A stretch of DNA of 64,000 nucleotides from Phalacrocorax aristotelis (lineage: Eukaryota; Chordata; Aves; Suliformes; Phalacrocoracidae), in NCBI RefSeq assembly GCF_949628215.1, contig NC_134276.1, positions 218,198,610-218,262,609 on the forward strand. The letters are read 5' to 3'. Both the position numbers and the translations under genes were made by a program. Of this stretch, positions 27,201 through 37,738 are shown one piece after another; the first letter of the stretch is position 1; each line of letters begins with the position of its first letter. A model generated the notes under the pieces. It was not told the origin of the DNA. It searched no databases and saw only the letters and a program-made list of their open reading frames with translations.

Positions 27201-30200
27201 AACCGACCTGCAGTGTTAGGGGTGCTTCTCTATTGTACTCGCCATCGTCCTCGTAATGAGTCGTCCTCTGTCCCCCAGACTGACGAAGGCGGAAGCTAAA
27301 TTGAGTATCCCCCAGGCCACCTGAGACAGAGAAGATCACAAACACTCAGGAAGAAGTAACAGTAAAGAGAAAGCTGGAGACTGCTTAAATCAGAAATGCT
27401 GACAGGAACAGGGATGCTGATTTACAAGGAACTCCAAAACCAAAAATGGAGAGCAACAGCATAGAGAAACCCCCAAAACCCAGTGCAAGACAGGAAGAAC
27501 ACACAGCTGAATAAAAGAACTGGTATCATTAAGCTAAACCTTGCCAGGTCATTGCTGGGAAACTTAGGGACATCAGCCAGTATCATCTATCCTGAGCAGC
27601 TGCAGCCACCGCTTCTTATCCACCGTACTGGAAAACCTACAAACAGCCTTAATGCAAGACCACACAAACACTGATTTTAATGACAGTCCCCTGCACGATA
27701 GTTCCAGCAAATGACCTAGAGAAGCGCCAGAGGCGGGCACCTCCCAGGCCACCCTATTCTGCTCACCCTCCCACCACGCACACTTGGTACAGCAGGAAAA
27801 AAAGAAGCCTGAAGCCCTCAGGAGGCTTCATCAGTTGGACGGGCAGAAGGAGCAGGGCCGAGTACGTACAAAGAGGCCAGTTTTGAGGAAAGAGTTAAAC
27901 ACGCTAAGCTCACTGAACAAAAACCGCGGCTGAACAGACTAAGGTGCCACAAGGGGGTAAGAGGATGTACTCCCCTCCCGCTGTTTGCAGGGGCTATGCT
28001 CCAAAGAAGAGTAAAGACTGTGGTGTATGTTATGAAGCTATTGCTATTAGTAAATAATTTAATAAAAGGGGCATTTAGCCTGAGTGTTCACCAAGTTCTG
28101 AGAAACTAGTGAAAGTGCATCCTTAAAAACATTTAAAACTAAACTGGGCGAAGCTATAGGAGACTAACAGTCGGGAACCAGGCTTAAAGAAACAGGCCCT
28201 GGGATAAATTAACATGCTAATTTCTTATCGCCACTTTTCTGGGCAATAAGCTTTGGGAATACTTCTGCTGTGAAAGCATCCTCTCCCCAGCTATTTCTCC
28301 TCACTGAGCACTTCCCTCACAAACACCGAAATGCTGACAGCCGACAGCTGCAAACCTCGAGGAACCTGCCCTTCGTGACTTTTTTTTTATATTTTATTGG
28401 CATGGGTGAAGCATGAGTGTGCAAAGCTTATCAAGAAATTGTCCTGTCACCCACTAGATCGCAGATTCTACATCCAGAGAGCAATCAAAATGACAAGAAG
28501 CCTCTTTGTTCAGACCTCAGGGCTGGGTGCTCCTTGGCGTCACAGTTCTAGAAGATACAGCCCACCGGTCTCTGCTGCATTAGAGGCAATGACTCACTCT
28601 TTCCATCATGAACCCATCACTTCATAACGGCAACGAAGCATCCCGCAGGCTGCAGGCAAGGCCAGCAGATGCTACCTACCTGAGTAGGAGTCAGGGAAGG
28701 ACAAGTAGCAGATGCTAGTTTTCTGCAACAAAAACAAACGCACAGTAAGACGACCTCCGTCACCCCTGCTCTTTAAAACCAGGGAAAAAAAATTAGTTAT
28801 TACCTCTTTCTCTGTTAGTCTGAAGTCATACGGATACACCAACTGCAAAAGAGACAAGAGTCAGTAAGTCAATCACCCTGTGCCCCCCGTGACTTCTACA
28901 TAGGTCTGTAAACCATACAAGAAGTGCCTTATTTCTCCCCAAGTAACATACCCTACAAGAAGGAACATCTCCCCATTTAAAATCTGACTGTCAATAGCAC
29001 GGAACTTGTCGCAGAATCTGTATTTATTCTAGTGGATTTGGAGACAGACCCAATGGCTTACATTTTACTTGGATTTTACCTTGAGAGTCGATAGCCCCAG
29101 CACCCCGTTGGTAACTTCTCTGCACGGACTACTGATGTGCAAACAGCTGCTTTCTCTAAAGCAGGCTGGAGAGGACTATTCCAATGCTGCTTGAAATTAT
29201 GTTGACCTCTGCTTACTGTCCAAGCTCCAAGCCTGGAAAGCACTAATATTCAATTTTGCACCTAAATACAAGATTTAAAATTATGTCCTGTGTAGGAAGT
29301 TTTGGACTATTTCTAACTGTTGTTTGGAGGGGGGTCACTTTTTATTTTGATTTTTTAAAATCCTGCTAAAAAGTCACTTACAATTCACTAAACCCACCCA
29401 ATATTCTGAAGGAGTGAGGAAGGCTGGCGTCCTGAGCTGCTGAGAGGTAAAACCAGATTTCACAGCACTGAAATGAGAAGACAGACAGTCGGGACAGACT
29501 AAGAACTGCTTTAAAAACGAAGCTACACGTACATGCGATGAGGTATGGGAAGAAGAGCCACTGGAGGATGGCACAGAGAGCGTTAACAGCCGTGGCTGGG
29601 GAAGCAACCTTTGCAGCAGCATTCTGCAAAGATACAGGCAGGGCAAGATTACTGCCCTCAAGGGCAGAGGAAAGGATGCAGCAGTAATCAGGAGTGAGAC
29701 GATGATAGTCTGGAGAAAGGCTCCAGCTGTACGAAGAGATTATAAAACAATCTATCTACGTACACTAAACACCACAAAGCCCGGGGTTAGACACAGACTT
29801 GGGTGTATACCCTAGCCTCTGGGGTGAGAATGCTTATTTAACAGTCCTGAGTGACGACGGGTCAGCTAAAGACGCTCTTCACAGTGACCAAGAAGCAGAA
29901 AATGGGAAGCAGGAGGAGTTTGAGAGGATTTGGTTTAGCCTCCCTGATTTGGTCCGTGGTTAGAAAGACAAGCCAAGGTTTATTTTGTGCAGAAAGAGGT
30001 GGGTCTGGCACAGGCTTGAGGATTCATGCTTTGTCAGCATACCAGCGACGGCTCGATTGTGTTACACCCAATTTATCATCGGGCATTTCAGATAAGAGGG
30101 ATCGTCAAGAACTTTAAAGCATCCAGCTAAAGACTCTAGCTTTGCAGCTGAACTATGTAAATGCTGATAACACTCTTCCTGCATTTACTGTAACCCGGTA

Positions 30201-33200
30201 AAAGAGAACTCAGGGCAAGGCTTCTCAGGTCAGGGCCGAGGGCAGAACCGCAAGCGAGATCCACCAGCAAGATCCACTACAGAAACAATCACACTGAGAA
30301 GGGAGAAATGACACAGCTACAGCAATAATGAGTTTCACATGTCGCTGGGCAGAGGACAGAAACCAAAATACTTACAAATCTGTAGAAGTACACAGCTCTT
30401 ACAGCACTTACTGATCGGGAAATGCAGAAATTGCAGGTGGCTTTAAATAAGTGGGTGAGAAAGAAACTAGCACTGAATGACTTGAAAAACGGAGATCTGC
30501 TCGTCAGACTTGTGCAGCTCCCGGGCAGTAACTCTGCTTCAGGTCAGTGTGCGAGTCATCTGGTACTCAAATCAGGAGCTCTCTTCAGTGCTTGACTCTT
30601 CTTGCAAGTCTATAAATAGCAAGGGTGGCACCACGCCAGAGTGCTGGCAGTTCACCGAGCTAGCTCGCTTCGCTCTAACAATTCCCCACTGATTCCTTGG
30701 CAAGGTCATCTAATCAGCTTCAGAGAGTGAGCCAAATTAACGATTAAAATTTACGCTGATTAGCCTTCGGTTAAAGCTCCGCTGAAAGATGAAAAGCTAC
30801 AAAAATACGGGAGCAAAATTATCACACACAAGCTACAGCGATGAGGCGGCACATTAAGGCACGACTGGAGAATGACGGCTTTTCAGACGCTGAAGCACGA
30901 AGGGATGCATTACGGCTACGCCACGGGAGGAGACGCACTCTGCTCGCTGCATTTCTGCATTAGGCGACTGAATAAATTCTTGTGGTGACTAATTTAATGA
31001 TCACACACAAACGTTTATTTTGTTAATTCCCATATAATAATGCATAGACCAGGAACAGAGACCGGGACATCTGATGCCGATTCATCAAGAAGCTCAGGAA
31101 CCTCACAGCATTGTGCTTTCTGCGATGCCTGCTGATGATCTAAACTTGAGTTCAAGAGTCAAGACAGACTTCTAATTCTCCTGCTGCCTTTTCGGGGGGG
31201 TCTTTCTGCAAGTAAATCACACCAGAAGTGGATACTGACTGCCCCTTGCTGCTTTGTGGGTCCAAGTTTAATATGAACTAAATGTATGTTTCACTTGGAG
31301 ATGTGTGCTCAGTGGGTTGGGGGCGGGGGGGGGGGGAAGAAAAGGAAAAAAAAAAGGGGGGAAAAATCAGGCTCAAATGCTTCTGACTGAGCACAGAAGC
31401 ACCAACAGACCCAAAAATTCAGATCTCATGTTTTTAAAAAATGGGCCTTATCTTCTGCATCTTTGCTTCCCCTTGAGTTTAACAGTCTGACATGTACTTC
31501 TGTGTTTGAGGTGGGGGGGAAATCACTAATTATTTACAAGATTAAAACCCCAATCTGAAATAGTAAGAATCCTAGTCACTAGAACTTTACAAAAGCAAAA
31601 GGACAGTAAGCCAAAAGGAACTTTTTATTTCTAAAAGTCCCTGGATATCTCAGAAGTGGCCCAAAAGGGCTTAAGTGAAGTCATAACTTGTGAATTAGCC
31701 CACTCCCCCATCAATACTGCCTTAACAAGCGTGGAGGTGACACATGTTGTTGAAAACAGATCCTTGCACTAAAGCTTTGCTGTTGATATCGCACGGGTGC
31801 CAAGTACTCAGCTGCTGCCATAGCAACACGGAGGACATCCCAGAAAATGACTTCTGGTGACTCTGAAGTAACCCAGCTTCACAAAGTGCCTGTGTTTGGA
31901 AAAGCTCGAGGGGGGAGGAGCCAGCGCGGTCGTGAAAAGGGACATTTCAGAACGATGGGGACGAATTCTCAGCGTCTCTATGGCAGCGGCACCAGAGAAG
32001 TCGGAGCCCTTGCGGCGTCGGAGCGCGAGGGGCTGCTGGGGAGGGCTGCTCCGGCCGGACGCGGGCTGCTGGCCGAGACGGTCAGCTCGGAAACGTGTCT
32101 TCTCTCTCCCAGGTGTTTTTGCCGTCTGTAGTTGACTACTTGAAGAAACGTAAATGGGTGGATGAGTCAGAAATATTAATGATACGTAATTTCTGCATTA
32201 ACCTGTGTTTTCCTTTGTAGCACCTTTTCTACTGTATATTTGAGTAGCAATAGAGTGGGACTCGCTGAATTTCAGGCCGATGGTATATCTACATCACAAG
32301 ACAACTGCACAGAACACAAGACACCCAATATTCAGAAACCTGAGCTGAGCCTAAACAAGGACTTGGCTGCGAAGCTGCCGCCACAGAGCCTACCCCACTG
32401 CGGGGTAATTTTGCCTTTCTGCTCGGTGTGCTGAAGGGCAGACGACACATGCTAAGCAGGCTTCAGCAACGCGGCTTCTGCGTAGATTTGGGCAGCAAGG
32501 GAAGAAAAGAGATGTTTTATCCGGAAAGAATCCTAGACTCAGGAAAAAGTAATCTTCAGGAAAGGATGACAAGGTTTCAGTACAGAAACCCTGGCTGAGA
32601 CAGGCCTGCTCCCAAAGCAGGAATGCAGGGGACATCCGAAGGTTGGACTAGGGATGTCTGCCTGCATCTCCACACGCTGATTTACAGAGATGATGCAGAA
32701 CGATGGCGCAACCTCCAGAACGGGAGGCTTCCCTTCCTTCTGACTCACGTTGCTGTGAGCACGTGAGGTAGCGCAAGTTACTCCAAGTATTTGTAGCCTG
32801 TTACTCTGTGTAATCCTTGGGTGCGTGACCAGCCTCTGTGCATAAATCACTCTTTAGAGGGATATACGTACATGCACAAAACCACAGAGAGCTCTGTCAA
32901 GATCTAATCTCAGTCAGCTACGCTGATCTGGTAATGTCTATGGCAAACTTCCCGTGCAAACTCAGCCAGGACTGAAGTCCCACAGGGCTGGGTGCCACAG
33001 ACGCATTTTTTTATCCCAGAAGCTTGCAGTCGAGAGCCCAAATCATAAAACTCCTTCCTCTCGGCTGCAGAACTCAACCTGCTTGGAGACAAGCTGCAGG
33101 ATCTGGACCCAATCTAAAACAACCACGGAACAGATGGAAATAGGGAATAAGCAGGAAGGTAATGACACCACTTGGCTACCGGCAATAGTGACATTTACAT

Positions 33201-35899
33201 TTTTTTGAAATTTTGAAACAATTTTACTTGGAATGCCCCTGTGAGACAGTATCAGCTTGAGCTTTTTTATCTTCCCAACCCCATCAAGAATGGAAGACGG
33301 GATCACACAGCTTCTCCTCTGCCTGGCTTCCTTTCTGGGCCTCTTACCCAATGCAGACCTCTGTTCCTCACCTAAAACCCTCGCTCCGAGACAGAAATCA
33401 CAACAGACAGGCCAAAGGAGCGGTGACACTGAGGTTGTGTCACCACTCAGTCCAGATGCTGAGAAGTTCCTGGTGTCCTTCATCATTTATGCCACGAGAA
33501 ACATTTTTCCCATCAATACTTATACGGACAAAGGAGGAAAAGGGAGAAAAGGAAGAAAAAGAAGAAAAAACCCATCCTTTCTGGGGATCAGCAAACCATA
33601 TTAGTGCACACCGTGATCACAAAGTCCCCTCCTTATAATGCCAGACAGCTAATAAAACCAGTAAGAAAGCACCTTTGTAGCTACGTATTAAAACACACCT
33701 CTGAAGTATTAAATTGTAAATGCTAATTATTATCCCACTATTCATATCCTTTCCAGGGTATATCAGGTCTGATTTTGCAGGAAAGAGTATAGAGCATGCG
33801 AAACTTAGGTCTCCAGCAGGTTTTTTTATTTATTTTCAGGCTTCATGGAAAGAAACATAGTCAAGTATTTAAGAAAAGAGAGCAGCAACAGGCTGATTTG
33901 ATCTCCACTGCTTTCCATTCCCTTCAGAAGCTTCAGCATGACTTTAAAAATGGAAAGTCTCAATCCTCTGTAAAAGCGTTAACCTCCTTACACAAAGGCA
34001 GTGAGGAGGACTTCCCACAATTACAAGACAAATATCAAGGGATTTGAGATAATGCCTCAGGTTCAGCGTAATCCAGAGATATCTGGTCCCCTTATGTTGC
34101 ATTTTTTTAAAACACCAACCAGCCCTCGCTGTCGGTCACACTACAAGCCTCAGGTAACTAACTCCATTCAAATCCTCTTTCAGAGGCAAACAGCACAATC
34201 CGCCAGGGAATAGGGAAAAAACATTCCAACCCTTTCACTCCCAGTTCATCCCCTCTGCCCCGCCAGCGATCCCCACAGGCATATCAGACCTCCTGGGAAG
34301 CCTCCGACACCGCAGGTGCTCAGGCTGACAGAGCAGCCTCAGCCCCCTGCTCCACTGTGCCCCTTTATCTCCCCATTGCTCCCCTGCTTCCCACCCAGCT
34401 CCTGACTCCTTCCCTATCGCTGCCCTGCGTCATCCACCCCGACCCCTCCTTAGCACCTGCTGACCCCACGCCTCAGACCTGTGCCTTAGGGCAAGATTCA
34501 TCCCTACCGCTGCTCCCTAACCCCACGCCTTCCTGCCTCCACGGGCTGTCTTCCACAGTCCTTCCTCCCCAGCTGTCTCCCCACCATCCTCCTCCCTTCA
34601 CAGCCTGCTCCCCCTCCTCGGCAGTCCTGCAGCCCACCACCCACCCCAGTCACCCCACTTCCAAGTCCCCGCAGCCCCTAGACATGCACACCCCAGCACC
34701 CCGGGCTGCCCCAGCTCCTCTTGGCCCTGCACACCCAGGCCCTCTCCTGCCCCGAGCATCACTCCTGCCTTGCACATACTGGTGCTGGAGCGTGTCCAGA
34801 GAAGGGCAGCGGGGCTGGGGCAGGGTCTGGAGCACAAGTGTGCTGGGGAGCGGCTGAGGGAGCTGGGGGGGTTTAGCCTGGAGAAGGGGAGGCTGAGGGG
34901 AGCCCTTGTCGCTCTCTGCAGCTGCCTGAGAGGGGCTGGAGTGAGGGGGGGGTTGGTCTCTGCTCCCAAGTCACCAGTGATGGGACGAGAGGAAACGGCC
35001 TCAAGCTGCATCAGGGGAGGGTTAGGTTGGAGATGAGGGAAAATGTCTTCCCTGCCAGAGTGGTCAGGCCCTGGCACAGGCTGCCCAGGGAGGTGGGGGA
35101 GTCACCAACCCTGGGGGTCTTCAAAAAATGTGTAGACGCGGCACTTCAGGGCACGGTTTAGGAGACCTGGTGGTGTTGCTGGGTTGGTGGGTGGACTTGA
35201 TCTTAGAGGTCTTTTCCAACCCTAATGATTCTATACACTGTCCCGCCCCTGCACACAGCCTTAGCCCAGAGGACAGCCCAGCTGCCCCCAGCGCCCCCCC
35301 ACACCCCACCTCACCCAACCCTACCTGTCTCCAGCACTAATTCTGCCCTGTCTTCCCACACACGGGCCCTTTTCCAGCCCTGCCTGTTCCCCCCCTCGCC
35401 ACCTTTGCCTGCTCCTTCTCCCCTGACTCCCCATCCCACCCTGCCCGCTCCCAGCCTCCCCTCACCCCAGCTCTGTCCCCCTCACCCCCGTCTCTGCTCT
35501 GCCCGCTCTCTCCTCTGCCTGTTCGCTGCCCCACACAGAGCCCCTTCTCCCCCCCAGACCCACGGCCCTTCCCGGGCCCAGATCCCCCGGACCCCCAGCC
35601 ATGCCTGGGCCCAGATCCCCCCCAGACCCCCAGCCCTGCCCAGGCCCAGATCCCCCCTGGACCCCCAGCCCTTCCCAGGCCCAGATCCCTCCCAGACCCA
35701 CGCCCCTTCCCGGGCCCGGATCCCCCCACACGGCCCCCGGCCCCGCCCGCACCTCCATAGCCTGGCCCAGCTCTAGGTCGAAGGTGACCACGCAGACACA
35801 GTCGAGCCAGGCGGAGAAGCGGGCCCAGGGCAGCGGGGAGGCGGCGGCGGCTGCCCGGGGCCGGCGGGGCCGGGGCTCGGCCCGGCACAGCGCGTCCAT
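12277..35899 (-). CDS. DENND6B: DENND6B, DENN-domain Rab guanine nucleotide exchange factor (20 exons, 575 aa)
   Basis: Coding exons in transcript order: 35753-35899, 28804-28842, 28680-28722, 27208-27320, 25435-25515, 23550-23655, 22921-23000, 22596-22658, 21737-21792, 21030-21152, 20531-20626, 20339-20433, 19704-19769, 18951-19015, 18432-18521, 16910-16963, 16435-16544, 14262-14364, 12734-12808, 12277-12399. They sum to 1728 nt with matching phases. The product aligns from memory along its length with human DENND6B (about 585 aa): [20 protein letters not shown] and LSFPDSYSG (uDENN region, about 24-180), [19 protein letters not shown] and [19 protein letters not shown] (cDENN region, about 200-350), then the dDENN region, [20 protein letters not shown] and a C-terminal LVLKLREKL. 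The DENND6 family activates Rab14 on endosomes. The start has a strong context (gccATGg). Odd points: a GC donor after exon 13, an 81-nt second intron, a 6.9-kb first intron, and Gly where the human protein has Cys in 'SGCLGDTQF'. DENND6A is less similar. Confidence 0.95.
13210..13804 (+). mobile_element. CR1 LINE, 5'-truncated copy of about 600 bp
   Basis: Typical CR1 3' region running from 'gaggccccacctcgaattct' through 'gtccagagaagggcagcggg' to 'gatgatcctagaggtctttt' and three copies of 'gattctatg'. It sits in DENND6B intron 18, antisense to the gene. It is a close match to the reverse copy at 9386-9886 and the forward copy at 34781. The frames across it are broken relics of the LINE. Confidence 0.95.
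16971..16995. repeat. (AAAAT)n microsatellite acting as a polypyrimidine tract
   Basis: About five AAAAT-type units. On the minus strand they read as a T-rich tract ending 'cttcttag' at the acceptor of DENND6B exon 16 (first base 16963). Confidence 0.85.
17390..17942 (+). mobile_element. CR1 LINE, older subfamily, about 550 bp
   Basis: Contains 'aggccacacctggagtcctg', 'ggtccagagaggggccacca', 'ttcaagagtcgcctggacag', then 'tagatgatccctgaggtccc' and a 'gattctgggattctgtgat' tail. It is clearly different from the copies at 9386, 13210 and 34781 and so belongs to another CR1 subfamily. It lies in DENND6B intron 15, antisense to the gene. The 5' limit is uncertain and could reach about 17340. Confidence 0.9.
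26266..26282. repeat. (TA)n microsatellite
   Basis: A short uninterrupted TA dinucleotide run inside DENND6B intron 4. Confidence 0.85.
31316..31366 (+). repeat. G-run and purine tract
   Basis: A G-run of more than 15 bases broken by one C is followed by A/G-only sequence. The tract could form a G-quadruplex or triplex on the + strand. It is about 450 bases upstream of the intronic CpG island. Confidence 0.75.
31814..31827 (+). promoter_or_regulatory. RFX X-box-like site
   Basis: GCTGCCATAGCAAC fits the X-box consensus GTNRCC-NN-RGYAAC at all but the second position. It lies just upstream of a CpG-rich island inside DENND6B intron 1. X-boxes bind RFX factors and are common in promoters of ciliary genes. 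Whether this one is used is unknown. Confidence 0.5.
31890..32110. promoter_or_regulatory. Intragenic CpG island in DENND6B intron 1
   Basis: I count about 22 CpG in some 210 bases, against sparse CpG in the surrounding intron. It looks like an unmethylated promoter-type element rather than ordinary intron. It holds an ATG in fair context at 31980 (+ strand). It may drive an antisense transcript or be an alternative DENND6B promoter. Confidence 0.55.
31980..34047 (+). other. Candidate nested antisense transcript (speculative exon chain)
   Basis: No known family is recognised. Segments with plausible splice borders are: 31980-32080 (starts [14 protein letters not shown], weak donor gtcagc); 32221-32404 (good acceptor 'ttttcctttgtag', donor gtaatt, open frame of about 61 codons); 32688-32762 (75 nt, acceptor 'gatttacag', donor gtgagg); from 33289 (acceptor after a T/C tract, open to TAG at 33601); 33840-34047 (very good acceptor 'tttttttatttattttcag', open to TGA). 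The first two segments join in frame. The third and fourth join in frame. The second-to-third and fourth-to-fifth joins need weaker donors. A 147-codon open frame on the opposite strand (33043-33486) shows that chance openness is high here. Treat this as a hypothesis. Confidence 0.25.
33535..33572. repeat. Purine (GGAAA/GAA) simple repeat
   Basis: An A/G-only tract of imperfect GGAAA and GAAGAAA units. It encodes the Lys/Arg/Gly-rich end of the open frame starting at 33289 on the + strand. Confidence 0.75.
34781..35233 (+). mobile_element. CR1 LINE, 5'-truncated copy of about 450 bp
   Basis: Begins sharply at 'ctggagcgtgtccagagaag' and ends with 'cttagaggtcttttccaacc' and 'aatgattctata'. It closely matches the copies at 9386 (reverse) and 13210 (forward). 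It lies in DENND6B intron 1, antisense to the gene. Confidence 0.93.
35560..35740 (-). repeat. GC-rich minisatellite, unit about 36 bp
   Basis: Roughly five imperfect units built on 'gggcccagatcccccc' followed by 'agacccccagcc'. The array begins about 13 bases inside DENND6B intron 1, next to the exon 1 donor. On the minus strand the exon 1 frame stays open through it and reads as a Gly-rich peptide of about 12 residues per unit. Confidence 0.85.
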
Positions 35900-36430
35900 G
35901 GCAGCGCCCGCTCCGCCGGCCCCGCCCCGGCCCCGCCCTGTCCCCGCCCCTCCGCGCCGCGCCCCCCGGCGGCCCGGAGGTCCTGCACTCACCGCCCCCA
36001 CCATCGAGACGGCTCCAGCCGCGCAGAGCGGCCCGGGGCCGGGGTGTCATGGCGGGCCGGGCGGGAGGTCTGGACCCCGCGGAGGCCGAAAGCACGGCGG
36101 GACGCGGCTGCCGTTAAACCGCCCTCCCCCTGCCCCGCTCCTGCCGCTCCGCCGGGGCCGCGGCTCCCCGAGGTCTCGCCCCGCCGCGCCCCGCTCGCCC
36201 CAGGCCGCAGCTGCAGGCCCGAGGCCTGGGTGGGCCCCCCGCCCCTCCTCGGCCGGCAGCGCCGGGGCAGCTGCCCAGCCCGGTGCCCGCGGCGCGGCCC
36301 GGCCTGGCGGCGGGCCCAGGCAGGCTGGGGATGGAGCCGGTTGCGGGGGGGGGAGCGCGCTGACCGCCCCCGCATCGCCCGGGGATGCCCGGCAGAGCCC
36401 TGCTCGGCACAGGGTGGCCATTATCCAAAG
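35753..36430. promoter_or_regulatory. DENND6B: DENND6B CpG-island promoter
   Basis: Dense CpG and GC boxes surround and precede the DENND6B start codon at 35899 (minus strand). No TATA box is visible, so initiation is probably dispersed. The island extends to the right of the gene start and could also act towards the + strand, where a small open segment with a splice-like acceptor lies at 36676. Long open frames in the island (for example 35601-36485 on the + strand) reflect base composition only. Confidence 0.75.
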
Positions 36431-36675
36431 TAAACGGCAAAGGGCAAATTGGGACATTAAAGTGCTCGGTTTGGTTAGGTTTTAAGGCATGTGAGCTCTG
36501 TGGCATGAGCTGCTGCCTTCCCGTGTTCATGCAGCACTTGGGGGGGAGGACAGTGACATCTAGGAACTGCTGAAGTGTGGGTGGTCGGGAACAGTTCTGT
36601 GGCAGGTTTCCTCAGGCGATGGCTGAAACCCATTCACTTATTTTTTGTTTTTCCTTTTTTTTCCCTTACTGCTAG

Positions 36676-36774
36676 ACTGCTGCTCAGCCAGCTTCAGGCA
36701 TGGAGCAGAGAAGCACTAGGGCCACTGTAAAGAAAAAGCCTAAGGAGAAAGAGACTGCAGCAGCAGCGGCTTAG
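36676..36774 (+). other. Possible small terminal exon or micro-ORF
   Basis: A long T-rich tract ends 'ttactgctag' at 36675, a good splice acceptor. An open frame then runs to TAG at 36772-36774. An internal ATG at 36700 gives 24 residues, MEQRSTRATVKKKPKEKE plus five or six small residues, strongly basic with an alanine run. The protein is not recognised. It lies just beyond the DENND6B CpG island on the divergent strand, so it could be the last exon of a short divergent transcript. No poly(A) signal is evident close by. Chance remains likely. Confidence 0.2.
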
Positions 36775-37713
36775 TCAGGCTCACACCAACTGACTCTCTG
36801 AGTGTCCCCCTGCACCCAGTGCCTCCTAGAGAAGTTTAGCTGCTGAGCTTATCTGCTGGAGAACTGGTTTTCACTCACACAAGCAGTAACCTCAGTGCTA
36901 ACATTAGTTGTGTGAATTTGGCTGTAAAGCTAAACCAAAGGTTTTGGTTTGTTGGGCTAAACCGAAAGTTTGTTGTCAAATTGTATGGGAAGAGAGGTGC
37001 ACGTTTCTGTGCGCTTCCTTCGTAAACTGCATCATGACCCACGGGTACAAATTGGGGTTAATTCTGACAAAACCACTAGAACTGCTTCAGATGGACATGA
37101 TTTTAGAGGAGAACCTGCCTTGTTAACTATTGGATATATAGAGAGAGCTCTTTTCACCAGGATAGATGAATTTGTGTCCTTTCCCTTGGCTATATGTCCA
37201 ACACACCCATAGATTTAAACCTCAATTTAATATTCCCATACTTGCTTGTCCTGCAATGTGCCTCTTGGAAATTGCCCCTGAGAAGAGAGAACGAGATCTT
37301 AGATCTGTGCTGACTTTGTGCCTCTGATAGATGCCTGTTCAGAGCAAAGGTGTGTGTTTCAATATTAGTTGAAATCTTTCAGCTATTGTTTTGATACTTG
37401 TCAGATGTTGTAAGTACTTTCATTACCCTTTTTTTTCACAGTAAATGTTCTGCTCAGCAAGCCAGTGACGTATGTGGGGCTGCAGTGAAATCAGCTCCAT
37501 GAGACCCCTTGGCAATAAGGTGATTTTTATTATGGGACAAAGGATGTCAGGCAAAAAAACATCAGGTACTTTTTATTCAGGTTATTTTTCTTATATTTTC
37601 AGCATGTCCCTTTTCTGGCAAGAAGCAGCTATAAGCTTGCAGGTTGGTTTTTTTTTTTTCACTTGTTTTCTTTGATAACCTGTCTTACACATTTAGTAAG
37701 AATGAAAAATGTA

Positions 37714-37738
37714 TTAGAATCATAGAATCATAGGATTA
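37714..37738 (-). mobile_element. CR1 LINE tail remnant
   Basis: 'agaatcatagaatcatagg' is the reverse complement of the CR1 terminal repeat. Only the extreme 3' end remains. Confidence 0.6.

Larger units (their letters stand above)
28843..35752 (-). other. DENND6B intron 1 (6.9 kb)
   Basis: By far the longest DENND6B intron, bounded by a GT donor at 35752-35751 and an AG acceptor next to 28842. It contains a purine and G run (31316-31366), a CpG-rich island with an X-box-like site (31814-32110), several open segments on the + strand with splice-like borders (32221-34047), a CR1 copy (34781-35233) and a minisatellite (35560-35740). Open frames occur on both strands here, so open frame alone is weak evidence of a gene. 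Confidence 0.85.

Noticed and set aside
33043-33486. 147-codon minus-strand open frame in DENND6B intron 1
   Set aside because: No splice support and no family. It overlaps the candidate + strand segment and serves as a warning that chance frames are long here.
35601-36485. 294-codon + strand open frame over the DENND6B island
   Set aside because: It covers the minisatellite and is antisense to DENND6B exon 1. The repeat and GC content explain its openness.
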